Position numbers and translations under genes: made by a program
Notes under the pieces: model-generated
Seen by the model: the letters and a program-made list of their open reading frames with translations, nothing else
What the model was told of the DNA's origin: nothing
Databases searched by the model: none
NCBI GenBank assembly: GCA_025093555.1
Contig: JAIWNF010000003.1
Span: forward strand, 434,001 to 498,000
Length of the DNA stretch: 64,000 bases
From: Circinella umbellata
Taxonomy: Eukaryota > Mucoromycota > Mucoromycetes > Mucorales > Lichtheimiaceae
Direction: 5' to 3'
Shown here: positions 12,701-24,851 of the stretch, in pieces
Position numbering within the stretch: position 1 is the first letter of the stretch
Layout of the letters: each line of letters opens with the position of its first letter

Positions 12701-14793
12701 ACACATGCAGTATCCGAGGCTTCGTCATACATATCTAAGTCACTCCATATAAAGTATGCCTAATATATAAATTATTGATCATCCTCATTATGTCAGTTTT
12801 TTAGAGTCAAAAAAAAGTTTCCCACATGGTTTTACTTTTTAATAACCTTTTTTTTTTTACCAAGACTAGTGTCATACCTGAAAGGTTTTCACAAATTCGA
12901 TAGAAACATATAATGAAATAGGTATAATATTTTGAAACGTAATCATACTCGACCTAATCATTTGATGTTGTGGGAATTATAAATATAGAATATTTATATT
13001 AATACTATTGTTGTTATTTATGCGATTTTTCTAAGAATAACATCAAAATAAAAAGATAAAAATAAAAATAAAAATAAATTTTACCAGAAATTCGTAAAGC
13101 CCCAAAATGCTGGCGAGTTTGTTTCACGAGAATATAAACTTGTTCCAGCATCTTTGTCATCTTCAGCTTTCATGAAACCAGCAAGAATGGCACATACAAG
13201 ACATAAAATGAATAAAACCACAAATGCGATAATAACCTATATAATTAATATTATTATTTTCTTATTAAGAATTCTTTTTTTCGTTGAGAAAAGCGTGTGT
13301 AAATGGTTGAATGCAATGCATAGTATGCTTTCTTCGATAATAACATTTGCAGATTTTCTCTCTTCCTCCGGTTTCCTCCTCCTCCCCGCTTTGTTTTTTT
13401 GTCAGCTAACCTCTTCATTCATTTGTTTTTCTATTCGACTTCGTTTACTTGGTGTTTCGCTTGAATTTTGAATAATTTTAGATTCTGTTCCAGTATATAA
13501 TACAATTGCAATAGCCCAGTGGGTATTTCTGACTACGTGGCCTCGAAGCACTAAATTGTCGATTCCGATGGGTACTTTTTTACGTTCTAACCAAGATCCA
13601 TCACCGTTACTATCTTTGTCGAGTAGCACCAAGGTACCTTCAAACGTGTAAAGATCAGGTGTTGGTGAACCTGCTTCGATGTAAAAATGGACATTATCTA
13701 AACATTCAGCACCCGATTGAATATGATGTAAATCAGGAATGCCTTGACGAGGTTTGAGATTGGTTTCACCATCCAAATCTTTTGTTTCTACAAAACATAC
13801 TCCGGATGCGTCTGAGCTAGATAGGAGCACTGCATCCGCAGGACAACTTTCGCCATTTCGTAATAAAATAAAATCGCCTACTCGCACATCCATTGATAAT
13901 AATCGTCCAAAGACACCTCGCTTATCATCTGGTATAGATATACCAGGTGTTGATGAAATTGGAAGTGGGGGTTGTTGAGATGATGGTAATGAAGTAGATG
14001 AAGATTGTTGTTGTTGTTGTTGTTGCGATGGTGATGATGTTACAGGAATAACTTGTTTTTTACCACGACGTAAACGTTGCCAAAAAGATAATGGTACATG
14101 TAAAGGATAATTTGGATTTTGATATCCAATAAGTGTATGAGATATACTTCCATTATAACGAGCATCGACCTTATGACGTTGATAATCCTCAAAACCGTCT
14201 TTGATCGCAGTAATAGCAACGACAGCACAAATAGGGAGAACTGTCAATACAGGTGAGTCGACTCCGAAATAAGGTATCAGTTGAAGAATGGCCATACCGA
14301 GAAAGTACATGTTGGCCGCTCGTCGAAATTGTTCAAATAAGTTTTTGGGTAAAAACGACCATAGGGTATATTTGGATGTTCGTACTTTATTCGTGACAAA
14401 TTGTCGTTTAGGATTGTCATTCTTGTCTAATTCATATTTTGGTAAAGGTAGATTGACAAAAACTCGTCTGGCGGCGCCATAAATCCGTCGTAACTTGACA
14501 CCGCTCGTTGCTTTGGTTTTACTACTGGGATTATTAATATTACGACTGTCGGTTGATTGGCGTAAAATACTGCTACTACCGGTATTGTTTGTTGTGTAAC
14601 TGCTTGCACCATCATTTCTTTGTCGTTGTTGTTGTGCTGTATTATGACTATTATTATTTTCAGCAAAAGAAGAATCTCTGCGAGTCATAATAATTTCTTC
14701 ATAGTTTTCGTCCCTTCGTGCAGGAGTTCCAGTTAATGTATCTTTTCGTTGTAAAGCCCATCGAGCCTTTACTGCTGCAGCTAAGCTGCTCAT
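9745..14793 (-). CDS. P4-type ATPase, Dnf1/Dnf2-like phospholipid flippase
   Basis: Six exons in transcript order are 14793-13411, 13236-13085, 12953-12878, 12759-12691, 12608-10496 and 10382-9745, giving about 1476 residues. The protein would move phospholipids from the outer to the cytosolic leaflet of plasma or endosomal membranes, normally with a Cdc50-type partner. Visible landmarks are the lipid-flippase N-terminal block with [19 protein letters not shown] (about 147-165), the actuator loop DGET (341-344), the phosphorylation site DKTGT (Asp576), [11 protein letters not shown] (about 851), CKGADNV (about 922), TGDK (about 1040) and GDGAND (about 1156). Ten helices are expected in the usual two groups. 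The linkage '[20 protein letters not shown]' matches Dnf1/Dnf2 rather than Drs2 or Neo1. A poly-Gln/Ser insert lies near 257-285 and a Lys/Arg-rich insert near 795-820. The C-terminal tail is basic and short. Confidence 0.93.
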
Positions 14794-16704
14794 ATCATAA
14801 GAATAAGAATAACAAAATTAAAAGAATAAAAAGAAAAGAAAAAAAGGAAAAAAAGGAAAAACAAAAAAGAATAAAAGATAAACAAGAAAAGAGACGAACG
14901 AGAAAAGGAAAAGTGAAAAAAAGACGATTTACTATCTATAATTAGATGTGTGTGTGTGATTCAAGTAAAAAAAAAGGCTGAGGGTACTTTTTTGTATGGA
15001 TGAAAAGCGGATCAAATAGAGTTACTTTCTGTTTATGTGTATTATGTGCTACCTCTTTACTCTTTTTGGTCATCTATAATCTAACAATCAATAAGTAAGG
15101 GATTTTACTGTTGTTTAACTCCTCCGTTCCAACCTTTTTTTTTGTGAGACACATACTTGTTTAGCTTCCTAAATCTTATATTTTTTATAATTAAAACCCC
15201 TTCTTATTCTTCTTCTTCTGTTTACTGCTTCTCTAATCTATGTTGTTCTAAGGCATCATGAATATTAATATTATATACTTCTAAAACATATAATTTATTA
15301 CTGTTATTATATTATATATATAGTAATACTCTATAATTTCATTAAAAAAGACAACTTCATTAATCATTCCAAGTGCTATGAAAACGATGCATAACATTAT
15401 TCCTTTTGTTTAGCTTGAATCTGTATCTCTTTTCCAGGCTTAGCCACGTAATGATATAATACAATTACTTCCATTCTCTCTTCAAACAAGTACATTTGTA
15501 ATATTTAAAAGTTAGTCGGCTTATTTCCATAAATCCTACTAGTATATATTAGTAAAAATAAACATTATTTTTCTGTTATTAACTTCTGGTGCCACAGATG
15601 ATATGATCCTCGTTTTATATAATATAAGTGCAAATCGTTAGGCAGAGAAAAGTCTTTTTCTCTCCTCTTCCCTCCCCCAAGAAACTTCACTTGTACATTT
15701 TATACAGAGTACTCAAAATGATGGTGAACATATTATGTGAAGCACATTTACTGCATTAGATATTTTAAACCGAAACAAATGCTTTCGGTAGCTTTGGAAA
15801 AATCTACTTTTAGCTCCGACATTATCTATAGAGAGTTGCTACGCTGCTTTTCAAGGTTTTCAACTCTATTTAAAATTTCTGCGCCACAACATTTGACTCT
15901 TATTACAATTTACAAAGGATTGTTTTTATAATCAAAAATGATAGTTTGTAATATCTTATAAGTAATTAATTGTTATGTGTATATATTATTTATGTTCTCA
16001 GATGAGTAATATTTACAAGAAATAATGTTAATATAATGACAGACTATAATAATGTGAACTTATTATGCATTAACGACAAACAAACAAATTATTCCGGAAA
16101 ATGGGCTCTGTGTTTATTATAAAGTGCTACAACTCGACAGAGGTTGAAGATAAATAATTTTAAGCGATATACTCATGAAAGTGTGCATTGAACATAATAT
16201 AATAATGTTTTTGCTTTTGCTTTATACATTAAAATTAAGATTGGTAAATTTTCTATCTTTCATCCTATTGTTTGATATTATATACTATACTATAACTACC
16301 ATCAAAACTACTGTCAATTATGCAGTCAAATCAATTTCCTAATAGAAATTTACATTATATTTATTTTCTTATTATGGTTATTGATGTCCTAAATCATGAA
16401 ACATAAGAATAAGTAAATGAAAAATAAATAGGATTGTATAGTAATAATAATAATAAGGGTGATAATAATTTCCGTTGTCTCTCAATTGAACTACCAGCCT
16501 TTCCTTTTTTATAAAGGAAGAAGTATGTATAATATCATTTAAGATACTACTATAAGATACCTTATTATCCTTTTTTCTTGGTGTATAACCATAATATACT
16601 TTTGATATACAAAGAAATGTTGAGAATGAAAAAAGTTTATGCTTAAAGATACTTTATAAAGAAAATCCCGCTTTGATGTTTTTTTTTTCCTATTACTATT
16701 CTTC
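14794..16704. other. Divergent intergenic region between flippase and SMG9 genes
   Basis: The 1.9 kb between two divergent start codons has no supported gene. Positions about 14817-14935 are almost pure purine on the plus strand, which is a polypyrimidine leader in the flippase's sense. A pyrimidine run at 16681-16704 abuts the SMG9 start. The middle is AT-rich, with short TA and TAA runs near 15300 and 16441. Confidence 0.6.
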
Positions 16705-18745
16705 ATGAAGTCATCTAGACGTGGTGGTAAAGAAAGACGTTATAAGGTATAAAACTTCATTTATTTTTTCTACCCTCCTTCTTCAACTTTCTTTTTACTG
16801 AAATTATATATGAATCAACAAATGTTAAACAAAGTTCATTAACAAATAGCAACAAAATGATCATTCCAAACCATTTTTACATGCACCAGTCATTCTTGAA
16901 CGACGCGATCGAAATGAATTAAGTGAATCAACATCGACTACTACTTCTACTTCTACAACAACATCAGGACATCTACGACAAGTAGAAGTTTATGACAACA
17001 ACATCCGATTAGCACCTAAACTTAATAATGCAACACCATTGACAGAGCCTGTATTTTCACCCACAGTAGCAACTGAATCGTTTCCTATTACAAGCGACCA
17101 CTTGACAGGTACAGCCACTCCATTTTTTGGTAATAATAAGCAAGGTAAAGCCCCGTCAGAAACTGTACAGAAGGTAAAATCTTTATTTTGTTATAACAAT
17201 TAAAAAAGGGTGCATCTAAATTGCTTTCTTATAATACATAGCTTTTAGGTGAAGGTCCAGGACATTTTGTAGTTGGTGTAGTTGGTCAACAAGGCGTTGG
17301 AAAATCAACAGTTTTATCATGGTTTACTCAAGATCCATTCAATGTATGTTATTTTTGTTTAAAAAAAACTGGAGTATATATATACTGGTTAAAAAAATAA
17401 GATTGTTGCCATTGACTGGGGAGGCTGGTATGTTCAATTTACACAAATATATATAAATAGGCATTTCCTGTTGAATCTCCTGAATCAGTTGCCTATAGTC
17501 GACATCAAACATCTGGAATTGATATCTTAGTTTCACCAGAACGAACAGTGTTGTTGGATACAGAAGTAAAGGAAGTTTTATTTTATATATATATAACATA
17601 TTCATTAGATAATTTACTGATGGTATTGTATATATATAGCCTTTGTTAAGTTCATCCATTCTTGATGAAGCATTACGTACTGAATCAATGGATAATTTAC
17701 GTCCAGAAGTTTGGCTTGAGATGGAGGTACTGATGAAATTTCTACTTATTTGAAGTAATGAAGGGGGGGGAACAGATGTGATTGAGGGAGAGGTGTGTGT
17801 GAGGGATAAATTATCGATGATTATTAACTTGATTACCTTTATAATTATTATTTCTTAGTCACTCTATAATCTAGTCTTTATGTTATCAGTATGCAATGTT
17901 GTTCTTGTTGTTTCGGAAGGAACTGAAATTGATCAAGCAATGATAAAATTATTAAGAAGAGCTACTATGGTCAAATTCAATATACCCGATTTCCCATTAA
18001 TTCCTCCAGCGAATTTTGGTCAATCTCAAGTCGATACGAACTATTATCCAGATATTGGTAAAATAAAAATAAATAAAAAATATAAAGTAAACGAAATATA
18101 AGTATATATATATATATATATATTTAATCATCTTATCTACTTAGTGTTTGTATGTAATAAATGTAGGGACTGGGAATTTCAGTGGCGAAAATACATGGAT
18201 ATGCAAACAGTTCTTCATGAAGCATTTTTAGATTCAAATCTTAAGACTTCTGGTAAGTAAAAGTTTTAATTTAATGAAATAAATAACTTATAAATATTTT
18301 TTATTCATAAAAAATAAATTATTTAATAGGACTTGTTTCATTGGGAAAAGTGTTACCAGCTTTTAAAGAGGCTGAATATGCACAAAATCTTTTCTTTTTA
18401 CCTTATTCTCCTGATAACCCAGTACACGAAAAACAACGAAATGATATATGGAATGTATATAACAAATCTGCGTCTGGAATTGAATCATTTGATACATTAA
18501 TGCAATCTTTTCGTGAACAAGTAATTGGTGCCCATCGAAGACCAGGAAAAAAAGGACAAATTTCTGAAAAAGAATGGTAACTTTTTTATTTGTATATATT
18601 CATTCATACTTTTCGTATAATTTTTATTAATTGATATTATTAATATAATAGGTATAGAAATGCAATTAAGATTTATGAACTTATTCGAAAATCTGAGTAT
18701 ATTGCAGACTACGTCAAAACAGCTGTGAAAATGGTACAGAAATAA
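16705..18745 (+). CDS. SMG9: SMG9-like nonsense-mediated mRNA decay factor
   Basis: Nine exons (16705-16746, 16850-17173, 17242-17343, 17461-17565, 17640-17726, 17859-18057, 18145-18252, 18330-18576, 18652-18745) give 435 residues. In animals SMG9 is a G-like protein that binds SMG8 and holds the SMG1 kinase inactive until a premature stop is recognised. The N-terminus is basic and low-complexity. The nucleotide-binding fold starts near residue 123 with GPGHFVVGVVGQQGVGKST, a P-loop (GQQGVGKS, 137-144). Then come RHQTSGIDILVSPERTVLLDTE (switch-like region), SLYNLVFMLSVCNVVLVVSEG and VFVCNKC at the base-recognition position. The C-terminal tail WYRNAIKIYELIRKSEYIADY matches the conserved SMG9 end. 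Length is somewhat below the roughly 520 residues of the human protein because the disordered N-terminus is shorter. Family assignment is confident; SMG1 and SMG8 are not in the window. Confidence 0.88.
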
Positions 18746-19693
18746 TTGGTCACTATACAAGACTTGGATCCTATTTTTCTTTATTAAAACTGTCGTTCTA
18801 TCAAAATGGACAACAATTTGATATGACTCTGTTATAATGCGTTTTATTTTTTTTTTTAATCTGAAGAGGAATACGTAAGAGAGAAAGAAAATTTTCTCTT
18901 TGTAATAGCATCAAATTTTTTTATTCGTTTTTTTTTTCTCTTCAAAATATTAACAATATATTATTATTGTGGTTATTGAGCAATGAAGAGAGAGAGAGAG
19001 AGAGCAAAAGAAAAAAGACCAAGAGTTTATTCATAAATTACATATTGGTAAGGGATCCTTTTTTTTGGGGGGTGTTAAATGAAATAGTTATTTGAATAAG
19101 ACTTTTATTAAAAAGATTATGTGTTTAATAAACAGATTAGAAATCTTTGAGAGCAGAATAATAAACACTTTTTGAAATAAAAGATAAAGGTTGAATAATG
19201 AAGAAAAATATATGTCTTTAGTTGTTTTGTTGATAGTATCAACTATCAATATAATTAAGGTTGTAATCATATTATTTGATATTTCAAATGGCGGTGAACA
19301 AGTCTGTGCAACCCCTTTATTCACACATGTAGTAAGCTTCAAGAATAAAACAGGATACTGATACTTTTATGTTTCAGCATATTTAACTTTTAAACACACA
19401 ACTACTATAAACAATTACACTCCCTAAACCAAAATAAAATGATGCATGATATTTACGTATGTGTACAAAATACATAAAACAATTTTTTTATTATATAATA
19501 AAAAAGGAACAACAAGCAATATGATGATTATAATGTAATTATTGCTACTATTATATATTGGAAAGTGTTTTGGTGTGGGAAGGAGGTACGTAAAAAAAGA
19601 AGAGAGTAAAATAACAAGATGCCAGTAAAAGAATATCAAAATAAAATTTATAATGTTATTAAATCAATAACAATAATTTGTTTAAAAAACAAT
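18746..19693. other. Convergent 3' intergenic region
   Basis: This lies between the stop codons of SMG9 and the minus-strand phosphatase. It holds homopolymer runs, a (GA)n tract near 18989-19004 and a G run near 19067. Open stretches here have intergenic composition and no family similarity. Confidence 0.6.
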
Positions 19694-20995
19694 TTAGCTA
19701 TTACCAGCATTACAAATTTCTTCACGGTTACATTGAAGTAGAGGTGCTACTGCCTTTTTAAATGTTTCATAAGGACAAACTTCTTCATCACAACCAGGTA
19801 ATACTGTTGGTTCTTCAGAGAGAAGAACACGAACAAATTTTTCTTCGGTTCCTTTCTTGTTTAATAATTGGAACATGATGTTTGAACCATACATATCGTC
19901 TCTTGAAGTACGGAACATACGATTATCAATTTGTTCTTGGGATGCATCAGCCGTTAAGAGAAAATCATCTTTATGAATACCAAGGCGAGCAGCCAATGGC
20001 AATACACTCATTGAGTGGCCATGTTTGAAAGACACGAGTGGTGCACCTTGTTTTCCTTGGTAAGCATTATCCAAATCAGTAGCAATTTCCTTGACTAAAT
20101 CGCACGCTATCAATGAATTGATTTCATGTGGATATGAATACTTGTTTGTATACTTGATATCAAAAGCATATTCAGACATGATGTAATCTTCTTCGGATAA
20201 AATAGAGCAAAAAGTATCGACTCTGTGATAGATGGAGGCTTCGTATGCACAAGAGAGTAAAGTAGCGAATACATCTTTTGGTGATAAGTCTACACCAAAG
20301 TCTTTGTTCAATCGTTCTGCGTTTGGTGGGAATGCTTTGTTGATATAAGCATTCATTTGTTCCTTTGGAGATTTGCCCACTTCCTTTTCATATTGAGGAC
20401 AGTTACTTGTCATATGGACGGTAGTGTCTTGTTCAGCGTTAATTGTGGTCAGAGGAATATCAGTTCCAATGGTACTCTCCTTGAAGAATCCTTTAATAAA
20501 GGCATTTCCAGATCGAATTGTACGTGGATTATTACTGGCAATATTTTTAATTTGATCTACTTGTAACACTTGAGATCGTAATTGAGAATATTTTTTACCC
20601 ATACGAAGACCTATCTGATAAACTTCCTCTTCACCATGATCGGTGAGATGATCAAATTTATCATTGGGATAATCATCGGGGTTGAAGCTCTTCGCCCATG
20701 CAACCGTGTCATTTTTACTTGATGCAAGAGTAGTGGCTACTCTAATCATATCTTTTTTGTCACCTGCATTGGGAAACCGAGTACCATGTCGGGAGACAAT
20801 TTGTATTTGTTTAATATCATATTCATTGAGAATTGGATCACTGTTGCTACCAGCATCTTGGTCATAAGGAGAACGGGCACCTAAGTGGCGAGATACCCAG
20901 TTATAATCAAATGCAGCACTTGCAAAAAGCACCGGGACTATAGTAAAGGAAAATACATATACAATAAACCAGGATAAAGAGAATGATAAATACAT
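19694..20995 (-). CDS. Histidine acid phosphatase, multiple inositol-polyphosphate phosphatase (MINPP) type
   Basis: This is a single-exon gene of 433 residues. The N-terminal hydrophobic segment (residues about 5-27, ending LFASA) should act as a signal peptide or signal anchor, placing the enzyme in the secretory pathway. The phosphohistidine motif RHGTRFP is at 69-75. TDHGEEE (119-125), NPRTIRSGNAFIKGF (156-170) and the block 'SCAYEASIYHRVDTFCSILSEEDY' followed by SYPHEINSLIACDL follow the MINPP pattern. At the second active-site motif the sequence is KHGHSMSVLPL (324-334). Animal MINPP has HAE and phytases have HD there, so the usual acidic proton donor is replaced (H327-S-M). Activity on inositol phosphates is therefore an inference from family. 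The upstream leader, about 21001-21190, is purine-rich on the plus strand. Confidence 0.8.
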   Translation of the reverse strand: MYLSFSLSWFIVYVFSFTIVPVLFASAAFDYNWVSRHLGARSPYDQDAGSNSDPILNEYDIKQIQIVSRHGTRFPNAGDKKDMIRVATTLASSKNDTVAWAKSFNPDDYPNDKFDHLTDHGEEEVYQIGLRMGKKYSQLRSQVLQVDQIKNIASNNPRTIRSGNAFIKGFFKESTIGTDIPLTTINAEQDTTVHMTSNCPQYEKEVGKSPKEQMNAYINKAFPPNAERLNKDFGVDLSPKDVFATLLSCAYEASIYHRVDTFCSILSEEDYIMSEYAFDIKYTNKYSYPHEINSLIACDLVKEIATDLDNAYQGKQGAPLVSFKHGHSMSVLPLAARLGIHKDDFLLTADASQEQIDNRMFRTSRDDMYGSNIMFQLLNKKGTEEKFVRVLLSEEPTVLPGCDEEVCPYETFKKAVAPLLQCNREEICNAGNS

Positions 20996-22999
20996 TCTTT
21001 ATATATTGTTAAATTGAAAAAAGGAAATAAAAGAGAGCTTCAAAAAAAAGAAAAAAATATAAAATGAATTATTAGAACAAAAGAAAAATAGTTCATGGCT
21101 TTTATATATGATGTTAATGACCATAAGGTTTGCAAAAAGAAAAAAAAATAACGGTACGAAAAGGCCTTCCCCCTTTTTCCTTGAAAGTATAAGTTGCACG
21201 ATAAAAAGACAAAATCATACGCCCTGGATTTAACGGTAGGAATGGCGCAAGCTGCAGAGGAATCTATTATAATGGAAGATGGGAGCATTATGCACGCTTC
21301 TATTTAACATGTTGCCCGTATTCCTGGATTTTGCTTTTCAGGCTTGGTAAAGTATAACTATAAAGTAATTAATTTAAGAAAAAAGGAAAAAGCATGTTTT
21401 TTGTTAAGAAATTCTAATAGCCATCAATTTTACATAATATTCCTTTCGAATAATCTTGATATATAGAAGAGAGAGGGGGTATCGCATGATAACTTTATGT
21501 TATTTCTTTTTTCATACCAAAGAAAATTAAAGCGTCCATATAAACATTTTCTTTCTAAAGGAAATCGGGATTTAGTCCGATTAACACCGCGTTGTTGTTA
21601 GCTGCTTTTGCAAGCCTGTTTATATTTCACTCCTTTATGCATTATCATCCCTATTTGCGCCAAATATAAACAGAGAGATAATGCCCTATTCAGGGGCTAA
21701 TACAATTCTAGATTCTTTGTTTATTATAGAATATCGAAGGCGGCTAATAATTCGGCCAGAAATAATATATGACAGGTGTGTAGATTGATACATATATACA
21801 ATTACTATGTTTATTAGGTGTAACAATAACATGTTAACTCCAAAAATACAATAATTTCAGGTCATAATAAAATATAGTATTATTCTCGGCCTAGTGAAAA
21901 AGTAGCGGAATATTGTATATGTTTATGGTAAAAAAAACTCCATCGTTCAATAGCAGAACATAGCTGCAGGGGTAACTATATATAAATACTAAAGTTAGAA
22001 AAAGACCGTTCCTAATGAGTTACATAGTAGTACATGAATTGCTTATTAGGAATATTCTGTATGTTGTCATGGAAAGAAGTAACAGTACAAAACCACATTT
22101 TCTCTCTAATAGATCTTTTCAGGTTGACTATTATACTTATTATATATCCTTGCATTATCATGCACCATAAACAAATAAAGATATGTATACTGAGACACTG
22201 ATGCTCTGATAAAGATGGATATTTTTACTACTCTTCTTGCATCATCTTTTACATGATGCATTTTTTCTTCCAAGATTAAAGGAGAACACAGATATATCAA
22301 ATCTGAAATGTAATATAATTTTTTCTTGAGCTATTATTATTTTTTTATAAATCAAATTTGTTATTATGATAATAATAGTTTTCGTAGATATTGTATATAT
22401 GTTTCGGTAGAAAATAGCATCATGTGAATTATTACGTACAGGGCAAACATCAATCCGGTGAGACGAGAATATGTGCAAGTGGATCTCCAATTACATTCTC
22501 TTGGGAACACGTTTAAAGTCCATGGGAATCATGCCTGGAACTTGATAATTTGACATATAGATAAGCTCTAAACTGTATTCTATTCTTTATATACAAAGGA
22601 GCATGTAGTATCAATATATTACTACGATAAGTTTCTTTTCTTTATGGAGTAAATAATGCAGTACTCTAAATAACATCTGTTTTATAACACCGATAAAAAA
22701 ACTTGATTCACGAGGACTCTTCTTATATGGTGAAATTTGGAAATATAAATATATAAACTACCACCACGACCACGGTTCTTTTTATAGTTTTATAAACATA
22801 AGCTAACTATATCATTGGGACTAATGATATACAGGTGGTAGAAAGCAGGTGGCATATTTGTCAGACGATCCTCATGATACTAACCATTTTTTCACTAAAT
22901 ACGTTTTGATACTAAAATTAGTATAAACAATACTAATGTCTGTAATTTATTACTTGAGACAACTATAATACATAAACTAGCTATAATTACATAAAGTTA
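20996..22999. other. Gene-free region between two minus-strand genes
   Basis: This 2.0 kb holds the promoter and leader of the histidine phosphatase on the left and the 3' end of the phosphatase-fold gene on the right. No family-like coding sequence was seen on either strand. Composition is AT-rich with scattered TA runs. Confidence 0.55.
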
Positions 23000-24603
23000 T
23001 TATTTATTCCAATAATAAGCTGCAGCTGCTGTAGCTAACGCTACAAGGCAAGAAGCTATCCAAACGATTTTTGTCGATTTTTCCTCACCGTTCCATTGCT
23101 TGCGCCGTTGTTTCCAAAGCGAGTACTGTTGTTCGACTTGTTTCGGATCATCAGGGACTACTTCAACCATTAAATAGGCATGATCACTTTCACTATAATC
23201 TTCATTCCCGCATGATCTATTTATGACTTCCATACAGCGTATCATCGTCCAATCCAATTTGGCTTTAAATAGACCAAAATATTCCGGGTTTTCGAGTGTG
23301 ACATAATTCACGGGCCAAGGATCGTAAAATCCCGGATTGCGTGCCATTTTAAGAACGTCCATATTGAATCCACTTCCTAACTGGTATAACCAAGGCCAGT
23401 GTTTAATAATAAACCAAGGAAAGATCCAACCAAACCATCCTGATGTGCTTAATTTAGAATTAATAGGCCCATCTCGTTCATGAAAAGAAAGAAGACGACG
23501 ATCCCACCAACTGGCTTCTGTTTCACCTAAACTGAGAAATCGGTATCGATCATTGGCGTATTTAGATGATAATCGTGCAATTGAATGTGCCATTGTGTTT
23601 AAATCACCACAAATAAGTTGATGGGGGTATTGTTTAGTATGCTGTGAAGCATCTTGGAATATTTCAGAAAAAGTCGAAACACGAGCGGTAATGCCGCAGA
23701 ATACCTTTTTTTTTAGTTTATAATATTTTTTAAAAAGAAAATGTCAGTAAAAATAGAAAAGAATAGAATATCCAGAAGAAATGAATGGGTTACAACCTTT
23801 CAAAATAAACATACCTCTAAATGTAAAGTATAGCATAGTATAGGTGGAAGACCAGGTGCATTGATTGTAGCAGCCAAACTACAACGTTTACTATGATTTG
23901 TATGGATCGAACCCGATAGAATAAGACATTTTGCATAAACAATTTTTTTCTATCTCAGAAAGGAACAAAAAATCCAAGCTTACCCTTTACGTGGTTCACG
24001 TAGCCTCTCGCCATTATGATCCCAATCGTAACCATGGTAATGATGGTTTATAACTCTAAAATCAAGATCATATTTGGAAAGAATCGCGTTCCCATGGATA
24101 CCTCCACCCTATGTATCAAAGGGTTAGAAACAAATTATCTCGGAACTCTTTCTTTTCCTCTCTATTTTACCTGATCGCGTGGTCTTCTTATGGGGCTCTC
24201 AAGTTCAAGAAATTCACAAACGAAACCACCTTTTACACCCAAGGCTTTACACAGCTCAAGCATATGGTTACGACCTTGTGAACGTTTACAACCAATATCA
24301 ATTTCTTGTAATATAATGACATCGGCATTAATTTTTTTCAACGTCGTAATTATGGCATCGGATTCTATTTTTATGCAAAAGGTATAAATAAGTTTATTTA
24401 TTTATATGTATATATATGGTATAGGTCCAACAACTAGTGTCGCCTTTTTTTTTGGGATTACATAAAGTTGACGTACCATAATTACGTTCAATATTCCATT
24501 GCAAGATCTTTAATGATCGTTTTGGTTCTTCTGTTACCGGGCTAGTGTTATTTAAAGAGCGAAAATCATAAGTAAGAAGTTGACCTGGTTGGGTTGAGAC
24601 CAT
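23000..24603 (-). CDS. Endonuclease/exonuclease/phosphatase-fold protein with C-terminal membrane anchor
   Basis: Five exons in transcript order are 24603-24477, 24364-24171, 24108-23984, 23890-23815 and 23704-23000, giving 408 residues. The fold signatures appear in order: KILQWNIERNYESDA, VIILQEIDIGC, GGGIHGNAILS, CYTLHLE, ICGDLNTMAH and near the end SDHAYLMVE. The Glu of QEID, the Asp-Leu-Asn motif and the final Asp-His pair are the usual metal and catalytic residues, so a Mg-dependent phosphodiesterase or phosphatase acting on nucleic acid, phosphoinositide or sphingolipid is possible. The C-terminal 20 residues (IVWIASCLVALATAAAAYYW) form a single hydrophobic helix, which suggests a tail-anchored protein with the catalytic domain in the cytosol. 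Substrate is unknown. Its start codon faces the lipase gene across 248 bases. Confidence 0.75.
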
Positions 24604-24851
24604 AGATAAAACTTATTTGAAAAGGGCAAGGGTTAATTTAGGCAATAACCAAGGAAAAAAAAAGTGAAACCAAATCAAATTAGAATTAATGTAAAAATGG
24701 GTTCAAAGAGAGACTAAATTTATAAAAAACGGGACTCCGCATGCTCTTTTTTAATAGAGCCATGTTGTTTTAGAACACATTAAAATCTTCCTTCTCTTTC
24801 TTTTGGTTTTTTAATTATATCTTTTATTTTATTTTTCTTTTGTGAAAACAA
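24604..24851. promoter_or_regulatory. Short bidirectional promoter region
   Basis: Only 248 bases separate two divergent start codons (24603 minus, 24852 plus). The left half is purine-rich on the plus strand and the right half (24787-24850) is pyrimidine-rich, so each gene has a pyrimidine-rich leader in its own sense. This must contain core promoter elements for both genes; no clear TATA box stands out. Confidence 0.55.
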
